From: Granulicella sp. L46
GTDB taxonomy: Bacteria > Acidobacteriota > Terriglobia > Terriglobales > Acidobacteriaceae
Direction: 5' to 3'
Assembly: GCF_009765785.1 (NCBI RefSeq)
Contig: NZ_LMUT01000025.1
Coordinates: forward strand, 186,001 to 250,000
DNA: 64,000 bases
Position 1 is the first letter of the stretch. Each line of letters opens with the position of its first letter. Under the pieces are notes generated by a model. It did no database searches. It was not told the DNA's origin and saw nothing but the letters and a program-made list of their open reading frames with translations. The position numbers and the translations under genes were made by a program. Below are positions 47,507 to 56,191 of the stretch, one piece after another.

Positions 47507-48307
47507 TTAGCGACGCCGTTGGCGGTCGTGATTGCGCTCCCAGATAAGGCGGAGGCCGTTGAGAGTAAGGTTGTCGTCGACGTGCTGGATGTACTTTGAG
47601 TCAGCGGCGATTAGCTTTGCGAGACCGCCCGTGGCGATCGTTTTGGTTTCAGGACCCAGCTCTGCGATCATGCGATCGAGGATGCCGTCGATTTGGCCGA
47701 TTGCGCCATAGTACAAACCGATCTGGATGTTGTCCGTTGTGGAGGTACCGATGATTTTTGCCGGCTTCTTGATCTCGACGCGGGTGAGGCGAGCCGCGCG
47801 GGCGAAGAGCGCGTCTGCGGAGATGCCGATGCCCGGAGCGATGGCGCCACCAATGAACTCGCCTTTCGCAGAGACGACGTCGAAGGTCGTGGCCGTGCCC
47901 ATGTCGACGACAATCGTTGGGCCGCCGAGCCGATCGAATGCAGCAACACAATTGACGATGCGATCGGCACCCGCCTCGCTGGGATTGTCCGTGAGCACGG
48001 GCAGTCCCGTCTTGACGCCGGGTTCGATGAACAGCGGACGGATATGGAAGAACGTCTCGCACAGACTGCGGATGGCGGCATCCAGCGGCGGGACGACGGA
48101 GGAGACGGCGATGCCGGTAACGATCTCGGGCGTCAGCCCTCGCATACTGAACAAGGCCTGGAAGAGAACGCCAAGCTCGTCGGCCGTCTGCTTGTGGGGC
48201 GTCGTAACGCGCCAGTCGGCTACCATGTGTGCAGGCTCTGCGCCGGTTGCGGGCGCGAAGAGACAAAAAACCGTGTTGGAGTTTCCGACATCGAGTGCCA
48301 GTAGCAT
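47507..48307 (-). CDS. coaX: Type III pantothenate kinase
   Basis: 266 aa. First step of CoA synthesis. ASKHA motifs LLALDVGNSNTVFCLF, VDMGTATTFDVVSAKGEF and TGGLAKLI are present, with GADRIVNCVAAF at the substrate site. Same strand and close to birA, a common pairing; downstream it is 4 bp from the next gene. Confidence 0.95.
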   Translation of the reverse strand: MLLALDVGNSNTVFCLFAPATGAEPAHMVADWRVTTPHKQTADELGVLFQALFSMRGLTPEIVTGIAVSSVVPPLDAAIRSLCETFFHIRPLFIEPGVKTGLPVLTDNPSEAGADRIVNCVAAFDRLGGPTIVVDMGTATTFDVVSAKGEFIGGAIAPGIGISADALFARAARLTRVEIKKPAKIIGTSTTDNIQIGLYYGAIGQIDGILDRMIAELGPETKTIATGGLAKLIAADSKYIQHVDDNLTLNGLRLIWERNHDRQRRR

Positions 48308-48341
48308 GCAGAGCTTTCCCGCCTCAATCAGCTATCTTACC

Positions 48342-48379
48342 AGTCCTGCGCGGAGTCCTACCGCGGACGGCGAGAGTTA
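48342..48379 (+). repeat. Dispersed repeat, copy 3, with internal duplication
   Basis: AGTCCTGCGCGG followed by AGTCCTACC and then GCGGACGGCGAGAGTTAA; the outer parts match the 20-bp repeat at 22221 and 42214, with a 9-bp partial repeat of the head inserted in the middle. Between coaX and birA. Confidence 0.75.
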
Positions 48380-48400
48380 AGAACGGAGATTGTCGATGGG

Positions 48401-49216
48401 CTATGCCTCTTCGCGAACCCCGCCCGAAAGCACAGTGCGCTGCGTATGGTCATCGGTGTCGACGAGGAGATAGCCATTACGGTCGAGCCCGGCAGTGGTG
48501 CCGGTGTAGCCACCTTGCTCCGGAACCTGCACGCGCTTGCCCTGCACCCAGCTGGAGGCGGCGCTGAAGCGGTCGAGCAGATCGGGCTGGTGAGCTTCGA
48601 GCTGCGTGAGTTCGAGATCGAGTGCGCGAAGGATCGCGATCATCAGCGCATTACGGCTTTGTGGCTCGCCGGTCGCAATCCGCAAGGAGGTGGCGATGGG
48701 CGCAAGCTCTGGAGGGAAGCTCTCGTGGTTTATGTTGATGCCGATGCCGATCACGGCGTAGCGGAGTAGCGCGTCTTCGCCTGGGTGAACGGCGGCTTCG
48801 ACGAGGATTCCGCCGATCTTTTTGCCGGGGCCGTCGGGCTGCGGAAGAAGCAGGTCGTTCGGCCAGCGGATGTCGACGTCCAGACCGGTCACCGTCTTGA
48901 TGGCGGACTGCACAGCAAGGCCGGTGGCCAGCGAAATCCATAATGCTTCGCGCAGCGGCAGTCGCGGCATGGCAAGAACGCTGAGGTACAGACCGTCTCC
49001 CGGTGACGAGTGCCAGGTGTGGCCACCGCGGCCGCGTCCCTGGGTTTGCGCGTCGGCGAGATACACCGTGCCTTCGGGAGCACCGTTGGCAGCCGCATCC
49101 AGTAGCAGGGTATTGGTGGACTCGGTCGTGGGAAAGTGGTGCAGGCGCGCGGGAAAACGGGTGCCAACCAGCGCGCTACGAAGTGCGGCCGGATTCAACT
49201 CTTCGCGAGAACTCAT
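48401..49216 (-). CDS. birA: Biotin-[acetyl-CoA-carboxylase] ligase
   Basis: 271 aa. Biotin-binding loop GRGRGGHTWHSSPGDGLYLS and VDIRWPNDLLLP, KIGGILVEA mark the ligase core; a C-terminal SH3-like domain ends at DTDDHTQRTVLSGGV. It lacks the N-terminal helix-turn-helix of E. coli BirA, so it is ligase-only. Confidence 0.93.
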   Translation of the reverse strand: MSSREELNPAALRSALVGTRFPARLHHFPTTESTNTLLLDAAANGAPEGTVYLADAQTQGRGRGGHTWHSSPGDGLYLSVLAMPRLPLREALWISLATGLAVQSAIKTVTGLDVDIRWPNDLLLPQPDGPGKKIGGILVEAAVHPGEDALLRYAVIGIGININHESFPPELAPIATSLRIATGEPQSRNALMIAILRALDLELTQLEAHQPDLLDRFSAASSWVQGKRVQVPEQGGYTGTTAGLDRNGYLLVDTDDHTQRTVLSGGVREEA

Positions 49217-49283
49217 ATCTGCATCTTAACTCTCATGGCAAGACTCTTGAAAGACGTTGATCACAGTTGGGCGGGTTACGTTC

Positions 49284-49700
49284 ATGCCCGTTGAGTTGTC
49301 CGTACCGCTGGCGCATCAATTTGCACTGTTGCTGCTGATTGCGTTGCCGGTGGCCTGCGCTGCTTGGACGGTCACGCATGAGGAGGTCTTTCGCGAGCCG
49401 CGAGAGTTCTGCAAACGCATGAGTCAGAATTGCAAGGCGCTGCCGCAGAGAAAGTTCTTCTACCTGTTTACCTGTGAGTATTGCTTCTCGCACTATGTTG
49501 CGGCGCTGGCATTGCTGCTATTCCGATACCAACTGCTGTATGAGGGATGGCGCGGCTACGTGATTGCGTGGTTCGCCGTGGTATGGATCGCGAACGTCTA
49601 CATGAGCGTGTTCAACCTGCTGCGGCTGGACATCAAGCATGAAAACGTGACCATCGCCGTCGAGCAACGGGAACTACCGGTTGAGGCCGCGAAGAAGTAA
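49284..49700 (+). CDS. Small membrane protein of unknown function
   Basis: 138 aa from ATG 49284 (a TTG at 49257 is the upstream alternative). Three hydrophobic helices (FALLLLIALPVACAAWTV, AALALLLFRYQLLY, VIAWFAVVWIANVYMSVFNLL). A CEYCFSHYV motif between helices 1 and 2 may bind metal. Divergent from birA, convergent with the DUF2252 gene. Confidence 0.65.
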   Translation: MPVELSVPLAHQFALLLLIALPVACAAWTVTHEEVFREPREFCKRMSQNCKALPQRKFFYLFTCEYCFSHYVAALALLLFRYQLLYEGWRGYVIAWFAVVWIANVYMSVFNLLRLDIKHENVTIAVEQRELPVEAAKK

Positions 49701-49713
49701 GGGCGAGAGCCGA

Positions 49714-50946
49714 TCAGGAGGCGAGCGCGTATTGGCGGCAATGCTCCAGGTACGCGGCTTCGTGTTCGGAGACGAGTTGAAGGAGACTGCTCCAGAGCCA
49801 GTTGGGAGCGTCTAGAGATTTGCTGCGATTACGGTTGAGTTCGGCGACCCAGCGCTTGCGGGTTGCTGCGTTCATCTGGCGCCCATGAGCCTTTCCGACG
49901 ACGGCGGCGAGGAACCGGGCAGCGCCGATCGCCTGATCGCAAGTGAGGGAATCGATCTCGAGCTTGAGGTCCTGTGGCAGGAGCTCCCGGACAACGACGG
50001 GGCGACGCAGAAGCGTGGCCGCCATCATACGATTGCCGAGGTACGGAGAGAGCGCGCAGGCTCCAGCGACGACACGTTCGGCGAAGTCGGCCGGCATGTG
50101 CGGCGCGCCGGCGATGCGTTTGGCCGCTGGGGCCGCGGGTTTGACGGCTTCCTTGATGTCGACCAGGCAGTAGGTTTTGTCGGCACCTTTGCCGACGGAG
50201 ACGAGCACGGCCATCCGCAGTTTCCCGAGTGAACTACATCCCTTCATCCAGTAAGCCGCATCCACGACCTTCACCTTCGCGTCGTCGTCGCGGCCCTTAA
50301 GCTGCGTCATAAGTTTGCGGGTCGTATCTTCCGCGAAGAGGTCTTCGATGGCTTTGCGTTCCTGGTCGGAGAGTTTCCAGAAGCGCTCGCCTAGGGGAAT
50401 GGTGGGCTTAACGTCGTCGATACGCTCTTCGGCAAGATGTTTCCAGCGGCGTCGGACCGCATTTTGAAGGACATCGTGAATCGGTGCGAGGTCGTCGCCT
50501 TTGGCGTCGTCGGCAGTGGTGGCGACGGGATGGAGGAGCGCAGATTGATAGCCGTGCATGATGTGTTCGACCATCTGCGCGGTCGTGACACCGGGAAGAT
50601 CGCTGCCGCGCGCCGCCATCGCGAGCGAGAGCGCGAGCCGGATGAGGTCGTGAGCGGGGTTGCCGATCACTGTCTGATCGAGGTCGCGAATCTCGATCTC
50701 AACGCGGCCGTCGGCGCCGGCTACCGGGCCGAGATTGCCGACATGACAGTCGCCGCAGATCCAGACGAGCGGCCCTTGGGGGATGGAACCTTTGCGGGCG
50801 TGGGAGAGCCACTCGTAAAACTGAATCGTATTGCCGCGGACATACGCGTGAACGCTGCGCGCCATCTTCTGGCGGCGCTGCTGCTCGAGGACGCGGGATC
50901 GATCCGCGAAGGCAATCGCTTGGTTCTTCGGCTTCTTTGTCGGCAC
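49714..50946 (-). CDS. DUF2252 family protein (kinase-like fold)
   Basis: 410 aa. FADRSRVLEQQRRQKMARSVHAYVRG, WICGDCHVGNLG and the DLDQTVIGNPAHDLIRLALSLA segment are diagnostic of DUF2252, whose fold resembles aminoglycoside phosphotransferases; GDCHVGN parallels the HxDxxxxN catalytic loop. Substrate unknown. Confidence 0.85.
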   Translation of the reverse strand: MPTKKPKNQAIAFADRSRVLEQQRRQKMARSVHAYVRGNTIQFYEWLSHARKGSIPQGPLVWICGDCHVGNLGPVAGADGRVEIEIRDLDQTVIGNPAHDLIRLALSLAMAARGSDLPGVTTAQMVEHIMHGYQSALLHPVATTADDAKGDDLAPIHDVLQNAVRRRWKHLAEERIDDVKPTIPLGERFWKLSDQERKAIEDLFAEDTTRKLMTQLKGRDDDAKVKVVDAAYWMKGCSSLGKLRMAVLVSVGKGADKTYCLVDIKEAVKPAAPAAKRIAGAPHMPADFAERVVAGACALSPYLGNRMMAATLLRRPVVVRELLPQDLKLEIDSLTCDQAIGAARFLAAVVGKAHGRQMNAATRKRWVAELNRNRSKSLDAPNWLWSSLLQLVSEHEAAYLEHCRQYALAS

Positions 50947-51027
50947 ATGAGTATGGATGCCGACGGCGCGAGACCGGGTGCCTGCCTCTGAAATATCTTC
51001 TTTGCTGAAAAGAAGATAGCCAGGTCG

Positions 51028-51237
51028 CTAGCTGTCTTTGCGATATAACAGGTTGCGCATGGCATCGCGTCGCGCAGCGTTGGCCTCGCGGTCAGTCGTG
51101 GCGGCGGGGTGCTGCGCAATCAGTTCGGCTGCTTCCGGCGTGGAGCAGGTCGGGCAGCGATTGGCGTAACCAGGCTTGTCCGGTTTCAGTTCAAATTCTT
51201 CTTCGCAGATGATGCAGGTTTTGATTGGGAAGGGCAT
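51028..51237 (-). CDS. Small zinc-binding hypothetical protein
   Basis: 69 aa. Two Cys pairs, CIICEEEF and CPTCSTPEAA, make a treble-clef or zinc ribbon, followed by a charged helical tail. No function assigned. Upstream of DUF2252 on the same strand, downstream of valS. Confidence 0.65.
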   Translation of the reverse strand: MPFPIKTCIICEEEFELKPDKPGYANRCPTCSTPEAAELIAQHPAATTDREANAARRDAMRNLLYRKDS

Positions 51238-51333
51238 TGGAGTACTCCAGGTTTGTAGCGGGTTTCGGGTTTGCGCGACGCTTCGTGAAACGCGTTCTAC
51301 GGATTATTGGACGCGCAACCGACACTTAAGAAG

Positions 51334-54114
51334 CTACTCGGCCGGTAGGGCGGCGAGAGCGGCTTCGGCCTTTTGTTTCAGCGCGAGCGTTTCGGTGTGC
51401 TGCTTGCGCAGGCCTTCGACGATGTGCGCTGGGGCGCGAGCGATGAAGCCTTCGTTGCCGAGTTGCTTGTCGGCGGCTTCAAGGCCCTTGTTGTATTTGG
51501 CGAGGTCCTTCGTGATGCGCTCGCGCTCCGCAGCGACATCGATCTGGCGCTCGTAGAGGATGGCCACATCGAAGGCGGACGTCGAACGGGCGTTGTTGCC
51601 GGTGAGAGTTGCGAGTGCTGGCTCGACGGCGTCGACGCGGGCGAGACGGGAGAGCATGTCGGCGTTGGCGTGAGCGAGCCCGTAGATTTGGGCGCTGGCG
51701 TGGATCTGGATGGGCGTGGACTCTTTTTCGGGGACGGCAAGCTCTTTACGCAGGCCGCGGATGGTGACGATGAGATCTTGCAGGGTCGTCATGGCGAGGA
51801 CCGAGGGTTCGTCGGCGGCGAAGTCTTCGGCACGCGGATAGTGCGTGAGAGCGATAGACTGCGCGGGGCTGGGAGTGCCGACGCTTGTATAAAGCGCATG
51901 CCAGAGCTCCTCGGTCAGGAAGGGCATGAAGGGCGAGAGCAGGCGCAGCGCGGCCTCGAAGACGCTGACGAGGGCGTTGAGCGTGATGGCAGCGACGTCG
52001 CTATGCGGCTTAAAGATACCGTTTTCGTCGGGGAAGAAATCCATACGAAGCTTGACCAGCTCGAGATACCAATCGCAAAACTCGCCCCAGAAAAACTGGT
52101 AGACGGAGTTGGCTGCTTCGTCGAAGCGGTAGTCGGCGAGCGAGTGTGCGACGCTGTCCGAGACGGTGGAGAGTCGGGAGAAGATCCAGCGGGTTTCGAG
52201 AGGCGTGTGCTCGGGAAGCTCGATGGAGACTGAATCGTGGCTTTCGAGCGAGACTTTGTAACCGGCTTCTCGGCCGCGGTCGATGTTCATCTGCAGAAAG
52301 CGGGCGGCATTCCAGATCTTATTGGCGAAGGCGCGATAACCTTCCGTGCGCGCTTCGTTGAAAGCGATGTCGGTGCCGGGGCTGGCTTGCGCGGCGAGCG
52401 TGAAACGGACGGCGTCGGTGCCGTATTTCGTGACGATCTCGATGGGGTCGATGACGTTGCCCTTGGTCTTCGAAATCTTCTGGCGGTCGGCGTCGCGGAC
52501 CAGCGCGTGGATGTAGACGTTGCGGAAGGGTACGGCGTCGGCGAGCGTGCGCGGACTGCCGTCGGGCATGGGGACGTCGAGCATGAAATGGCAGCTGAGC
52601 ATGATCATGCGCGCTACCCAGAAGAACAGGATGTCGAAGCCGGTGACGAGCTGCTGCGTGGGATAGAAGGCGGCCAGGTCTGGCGTGAGATCGTTGCTAC
52701 CGTCCCAGCCGAAGACGGTGAAGGGCAGCAGGCCGGAGGAGAACCACGTGTCGAGGACGTCGGTCTCCTGGTGGATGTCCGTGATGCCGCAACCGCTGCA
52801 GGCTGTCGCGATATCGCGAGAGACGGTGATGCATCCGCACGCCTTACAGTGCCACGCTGGAATGCGATGGCCCCACCACAGCTGTCGCGAGATGCACCAG
52901 TCGTGGATGTTGGTCATCCACTCCATGTAGGTCTTGCGATTGTTGTCCGGCGTGAAGGTGATGTGACCCTTCTCGACTGCCTCGATGGCTTTGTCGGCGA
53001 GCGGCTGGATCTTGATGAACCACTGCATGGAGAGGCGTGGCTCGATGATGACGCCGGTGCGCTGCGAGATGGGGACCGTCATTGGATGGTCTTTGATCTC
53101 GACGAGAGCGCCGATGGATTCGAGCTCGACGACGATGCGCTCGCGTGCCTCGAAGCGATCCAGGCCATGGAAGGGCGAACCGGGGAGATCGACATGCGCG
53201 GTCTGATCGAAGATGGTGATGTTCGGCAAGTTGTGGCGCTGTCCGATGGCGAAGTCGTTGGGATCGTGCGCGGGCGTGACCTTGACGGCGCCCGTGCCAA
53301 ACTCGGGATTGGCCCAGTCGTCGGCGACGATAGGAATCTCGCGTCCAACGAGTGGAAGAATCAGCTTCTTACCGATCAGTGCGACGTACCGTTCGTCAGT
53401 TGGGTTAACGGCGACCGCGACATCACCCAGCATCGTCTCGGGACGAGTGGTCGCGATGGTGATCGAGCCTGTTCCATCGACTAACGGATAGCGGATGGTG
53501 TAGAGCTTGCCGACGTGCTCTTCGGAGTCGACCTCGAGATCGCTGACGGCGGTCTGAATCTGTGGATCCCAGTTGACGATATACGCGCCCCGATAGATGA
53601 GGCCCTGCTCCCACAGCCGAACGAACGCTTCTTTCACTGCGACCGAAAGCCGATCGTCCATGGTGAAGTATTCGCGCGACCAGTCAACGGATGCGCCGAG
53701 CCGCTTCATCTGCTCGGTAATGGCCGAGCCGTACTGCTGCTTCCACTCCCATACGCGCTCGGTGAAGGCCTCGCGTCCCAGCGTCTTTCGGTTGGGGCTT
53801 CCCTCGGCAGCGAGCTGGCGCTCAACCATCATCTGCGTCGCAATGCCCGCATGATCGGTTCCAGGAACCCAGACGGCAGTGTCGCCGGACATACGACGCC
53901 AGCGCGTGAGGATGTCCATTTGCGTGTGCTCAAGCATGTGGCCGATGTGCAGGCGGCCGGTAACGTTGGGCGGCGGCAGCAGTTGGACGAAGGGTTTAAT
54001 GGTGCTTGCGTCGGCCGGGGTGGGGACGGAGAAGATCTTCTCGTCGACCCAGAATTTGGACCACTTCTCTTCAATCAGCGATGGATCGTACGCCTTGGGT
54101 AGTTCCTGACTCAT
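51334..54114 (-). CDS. valS: Valyl-tRNA synthetase
   Basis: 926 aa from ATG 54114. HIGH motif PPNVTGRLHIGHML, KMSKS-equivalent QKISKTKGNVIDP, and a catalytic-domain zinc site CKACGCITVSRDIATACSGC. The editing (CP1) domain precedes the zinc site; C-terminal anticodon-binding helices end in a coiled coil rich in Lys/Glu/Ala (LALKQKAEAALAALPAE). Full length. ATG 54114 preferred over 54159, whose extra residues are not conserved. Confidence 0.97.
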   Translation of the reverse strand: MSQELPKAYDPSLIEEKWSKFWVDEKIFSVPTPADASTIKPFVQLLPPPNVTGRLHIGHMLEHTQMDILTRWRRMSGDTAVWVPGTDHAGIATQMMVERQLAAEGSPNRKTLGREAFTERVWEWKQQYGSAITEQMKRLGASVDWSREYFTMDDRLSVAVKEAFVRLWEQGLIYRGAYIVNWDPQIQTAVSDLEVDSEEHVGKLYTIRYPLVDGTGSITIATTRPETMLGDVAVAVNPTDERYVALIGKKLILPLVGREIPIVADDWANPEFGTGAVKVTPAHDPNDFAIGQRHNLPNITIFDQTAHVDLPGSPFHGLDRFEARERIVVELESIGALVEIKDHPMTVPISQRTGVIIEPRLSMQWFIKIQPLADKAIEAVEKGHITFTPDNNRKTYMEWMTNIHDWCISRQLWWGHRIPAWHCKACGCITVSRDIATACSGCGITDIHQETDVLDTWFSSGLLPFTVFGWDGSNDLTPDLAAFYPTQQLVTGFDILFFWVARMIMLSCHFMLDVPMPDGSPRTLADAVPFRNVYIHALVRDADRQKISKTKGNVIDPIEIVTKYGTDAVRFTLAAQASPGTDIAFNEARTEGYRAFANKIWNAARFLQMNIDRGREAGYKVSLESHDSVSIELPEHTPLETRWIFSRLSTVSDSVAHSLADYRFDEAANSVYQFFWGEFCDWYLELVKLRMDFFPDENGIFKPHSDVAAITLNALVSVFEAALRLLSPFMPFLTEELWHALYTSVGTPSPAQSIALTHYPRAEDFAADEPSVLAMTTLQDLIVTIRGLRKELAVPEKESTPIQIHASAQIYGLAHANADMLSRLARVDAVEPALATLTGNNARSTSAFDVAILYERQIDVAAERERITKDLAKYNKGLEAADKQLGNEGFIARAPAHIVEGLRKQHTETLALKQKAEAALAALPAE

Positions 54115-54184
54115 AAGCTTTAAGGGTAGCAGGAAGCCGAAGGATCGAGCGCAGCGCACTGCAGGATAGAAAAAAAAACGGCAG

Positions 54185-54709
54185 TTAGGATTCGGTCGTA
54201 CTGCCGGTGAGGGTAGGAGCCGCCTTGGGCTGCGGACGCATCAGCCAATAGAAAGCGGCGATGTGCGTGATCATCAGCATTGGTACGTAGATGATGGGTA
54301 TCGCGTATCCGGCACCTAACTGACCCGCAAGCGCAGGAAGGCCAAACTTGACGGCGTGGTAGTAGTCGAGGAGGATATCGACCATTCCAACGAAATTGAA
54401 GGCGACGACAAACAGCCCAAAAAGCGGACGCGCCCTGACCGTGAGGAGGGCCACAATTGCGAGGACTCCGGTTGCAAAGTCGCCGTAGGCGGCGAACGTG
54501 GCGAACCCACCGGGCAAATTGGGGCCGACGACGCCTGGCAGGATAAAGACGAGTCCGAAGAAGCGGAAGCTGTGGAACGTGGCGATGACGCGATGCGCCT
54601 CAATCCGTTCCATCGACCTAAGCCTGGGCAGGATGTACACGCTGAAACAAAGCAAGCACGCTACATAACCTAAAACGAGTTGTATTGGGAAGAGCATTTG
54701 TGGTGGCAT
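54185..54709 (-). CDS. Membrane protein next to a TetR regulator
   Basis: 174 aa from ATG 54709, with GGAGG 5 bp ahead. Five or so hydrophobic helices (LVLGYVACLLCFSVYILP, FGLVFILPGVVGP, FATGVLAIVALLTV). No clear family. Divergent from the TetR gene, with a palindromic operator between them, so probably its regulated target. Confidence 0.7.
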   Translation of the reverse strand: MPPQMLFPIQLVLGYVACLLCFSVYILPRLRSMERIEAHRVIATFHSFRFFGLVFILPGVVGPNLPGGFATFAAYGDFATGVLAIVALLTVRARPLFGLFVVAFNFVGMVDILLDYYHAVKFGLPALAGQLGAGYAIPIIYVPMLMITHIAAFYWLMRPQPKAAPTLTGSTTES

Positions 54710-54722
54710 TTGGCCTCCTTTA

Positions 54723-54752
54723 CCCATAGGATTATGTGCATCATCCTATGGG
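54723..54752. promoter_or_regulatory. Palindromic TetR operator, strong site
   Basis: Perfect 10-bp inverted repeat CCCATAGGAT / ATCCTATGGG with a 10-bp spacer. It covers a possible minus-strand -10 (CATAAT). Confidence 0.65.
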
Positions 54753-54797
54753 TGCAGAATTTCTTCACATAGGTGGCGTGGTGAGCGAATTGTCCCG

Positions 54798-54823
54798 TGG
54801 GATGATTGTCAGCATCCTATAAT
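54798..54823. promoter_or_regulatory. Weaker TetR half-palindrome and -10 box of tetR
   Basis: GTGGGATG and CATCCTAT, 8 bp apart, echo the stronger site. TATAAT (54818-54823) overlaps the right arm and is 5 bp before the ATG, so the tetR transcript is probably leaderless and autoregulated. Confidence 0.5.
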
Positions 54824-54828
54824 TAGCT

Positions 54829-55404
54829 ATGCGCTACGGGCCCGAGCACAAGGCAGAAATCCATCAGAAGATTGTGAAAGACGCCTCGCGGCGGGTTCGC
54901 GCCGAAGGGATAACCGGTGCCGCAGTTTCAGCTGTAATGCACGACGCCGGTTTGACCCACGGAGGTTTTTACAAGCATTTCGGAAGCAAGGACCAGCTGC
55001 TCCTGGAGTCGCTGAGCGAGGCATTTAAGGAAATAGCCGACCGCCTTACCCACGCCGGCGAGCAGTCCCCGCCCGGGACGGCATGGAAGGCGATCGTGAA
55101 GACCTACCTGAGCCCTGAATATTGCGACCACGTCGAATCCGGATGCCCCCTGGCAGCTCTTGGGCCCGAGTTGGCGAGGGCCGATGAGGCGATGAAGCCC
55201 CAGATTTTCGAGGAACTGAAGAAATACAAGAGTCGAATGCTTCCGTTTATGCCTGGCAGAAGAATTGCGGACAAAGAGCGCGCTTTCTTTTGTATCTTTT
55301 CAACGATGGTCGGGACGATTGAAATCGCGCGGATGCTGCCAGAGCCACGGATGCGAGAGAAGGTGCTGGCGAGCGTGAGAGAGTTTCTCCTGCACAGCTT
55401 TTGA
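54829..55404 (+). CDS. TetR-family transcriptional regulator
   Basis: 191 aa. N-terminal HTH: IVKDASRRVRAEGITGAAVSAV then LTHGGFYKHFGSKDQLLLES, a canonical TetR recognition helix. The C-terminal part resembles the TetR_C group with Cys in YCDHVESGCPLAAL, possibly redox or electrophile sensing. Divergent from the membrane protein at 54185. Confidence 0.9.
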   Translation: MRYGPEHKAEIHQKIVKDASRRVRAEGITGAAVSAVMHDAGLTHGGFYKHFGSKDQLLLESLSEAFKEIADRLTHAGEQSPPGTAWKAIVKTYLSPEYCDHVESGCPLAALGPELARADEAMKPQIFEELKKYKSRMLPFMPGRRIADKERAFFCIFSTMVGTIEIARMLPEPRMREKVLASVREFLLHSF

Positions 55405-55458
55405 CCTTTCGCGCTTAATTGTCGAGCACGTGCGAATCCTTCCATGAATTCCGTCCAA

Positions 55459-56055
55459 TCATTTCTTTACTCGTGTCAGATCCGCGATAAAGTTTGGTTC
55501 CCAGGTCTTCCCTCCATCATCGGAAAACGACTGTTCTACATGGTGCGAGTCCGGCGTGATATCCGACCACACAAACCTGACGAGGATGCTTCTGCCATTC
55601 AATGTGTCCTGGCAATAAAGCTCACCACGCCCGTCTTTGAATTCACCGATCAGAGGCGGTTCACTTAAGGTTCCGTCGTTGATGTTGGCGAACGTCTGAC
55701 TCCACTGATGGGACTCTGGATTGTAGAGGAATAGGGTCAGTCCCTGAAGATGCATCGTGTCGTTGCTCGCATCGATCTCCTCGAGATTCGCTCGCCCATT
55801 CCAAATCTTCCGCACGGTGACAGTCCCATTCAGTTCGACCCAGGTAGTTGAGCCCGACAACGGATGGACGAGCCGCTTGATGTGTGTCTCCCACGTACCA
55901 AAGTGGAAATCAAAATCGTGCTGACTGTCGCGAAAGGGGTGCGTGACGGTCCCATCTGGGGATAGAGTCGCTTGGGAAAATGCCGCCGGTTGAGCTAGGA
56001 CAGCAATGAGGGCGAACAGGAGAACGGCCAATCCAATATGTCGCGAGCGATTCAC
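55459..56055 (-). CDS. Exported lipocalin-like protein (DUF1579-type fold)
   Basis: 198 aa with a Sec signal (HIGLAVLLFALIAVLAQPAAFSQ). The mature part starts HDFDFHFGTWETHIKRL, the signature of small beta-barrel proteins like DUF1579, and has FKDGRGELYCQDTLNGRSILVRF and WSDITPDSHHVEQSFSDDGG. Ligand unknown. Start-to-start gap to the divergent regulator is about 136 bp. Confidence 0.75.
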   Translation of the reverse strand: MNRSRHIGLAVLLFALIAVLAQPAAFSQATLSPDGTVTHPFRDSQHDFDFHFGTWETHIKRLVHPLSGSTTWVELNGTVTVRKIWNGRANLEEIDASNDTMHLQGLTLFLYNPESHQWSQTFANINDGTLSEPPLIGEFKDGRGELYCQDTLNGRSILVRFVWSDITPDSHHVEQSFSDDGGKTWEPNFIADLTRVKK

Positions 56056-56191
56056 TTATTTCCTCCATGTAACGAATGACAACGTGATGACGGGGATCCG
56101 GCGTTTCGATGAACTTAGGAGCCAACGATTGGGTTTCGTTGGTTTCTCTCAGGAGCAGTGTAGGCTTGATTTCGAGTGTTTAAGCTCACAT

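Noticed and set aside
51373-53484. Long plus-strand frames opposite valS
   Set aside because: Shadows of valS, with Asp/Gly/Val-rich composition expected from its antisense.
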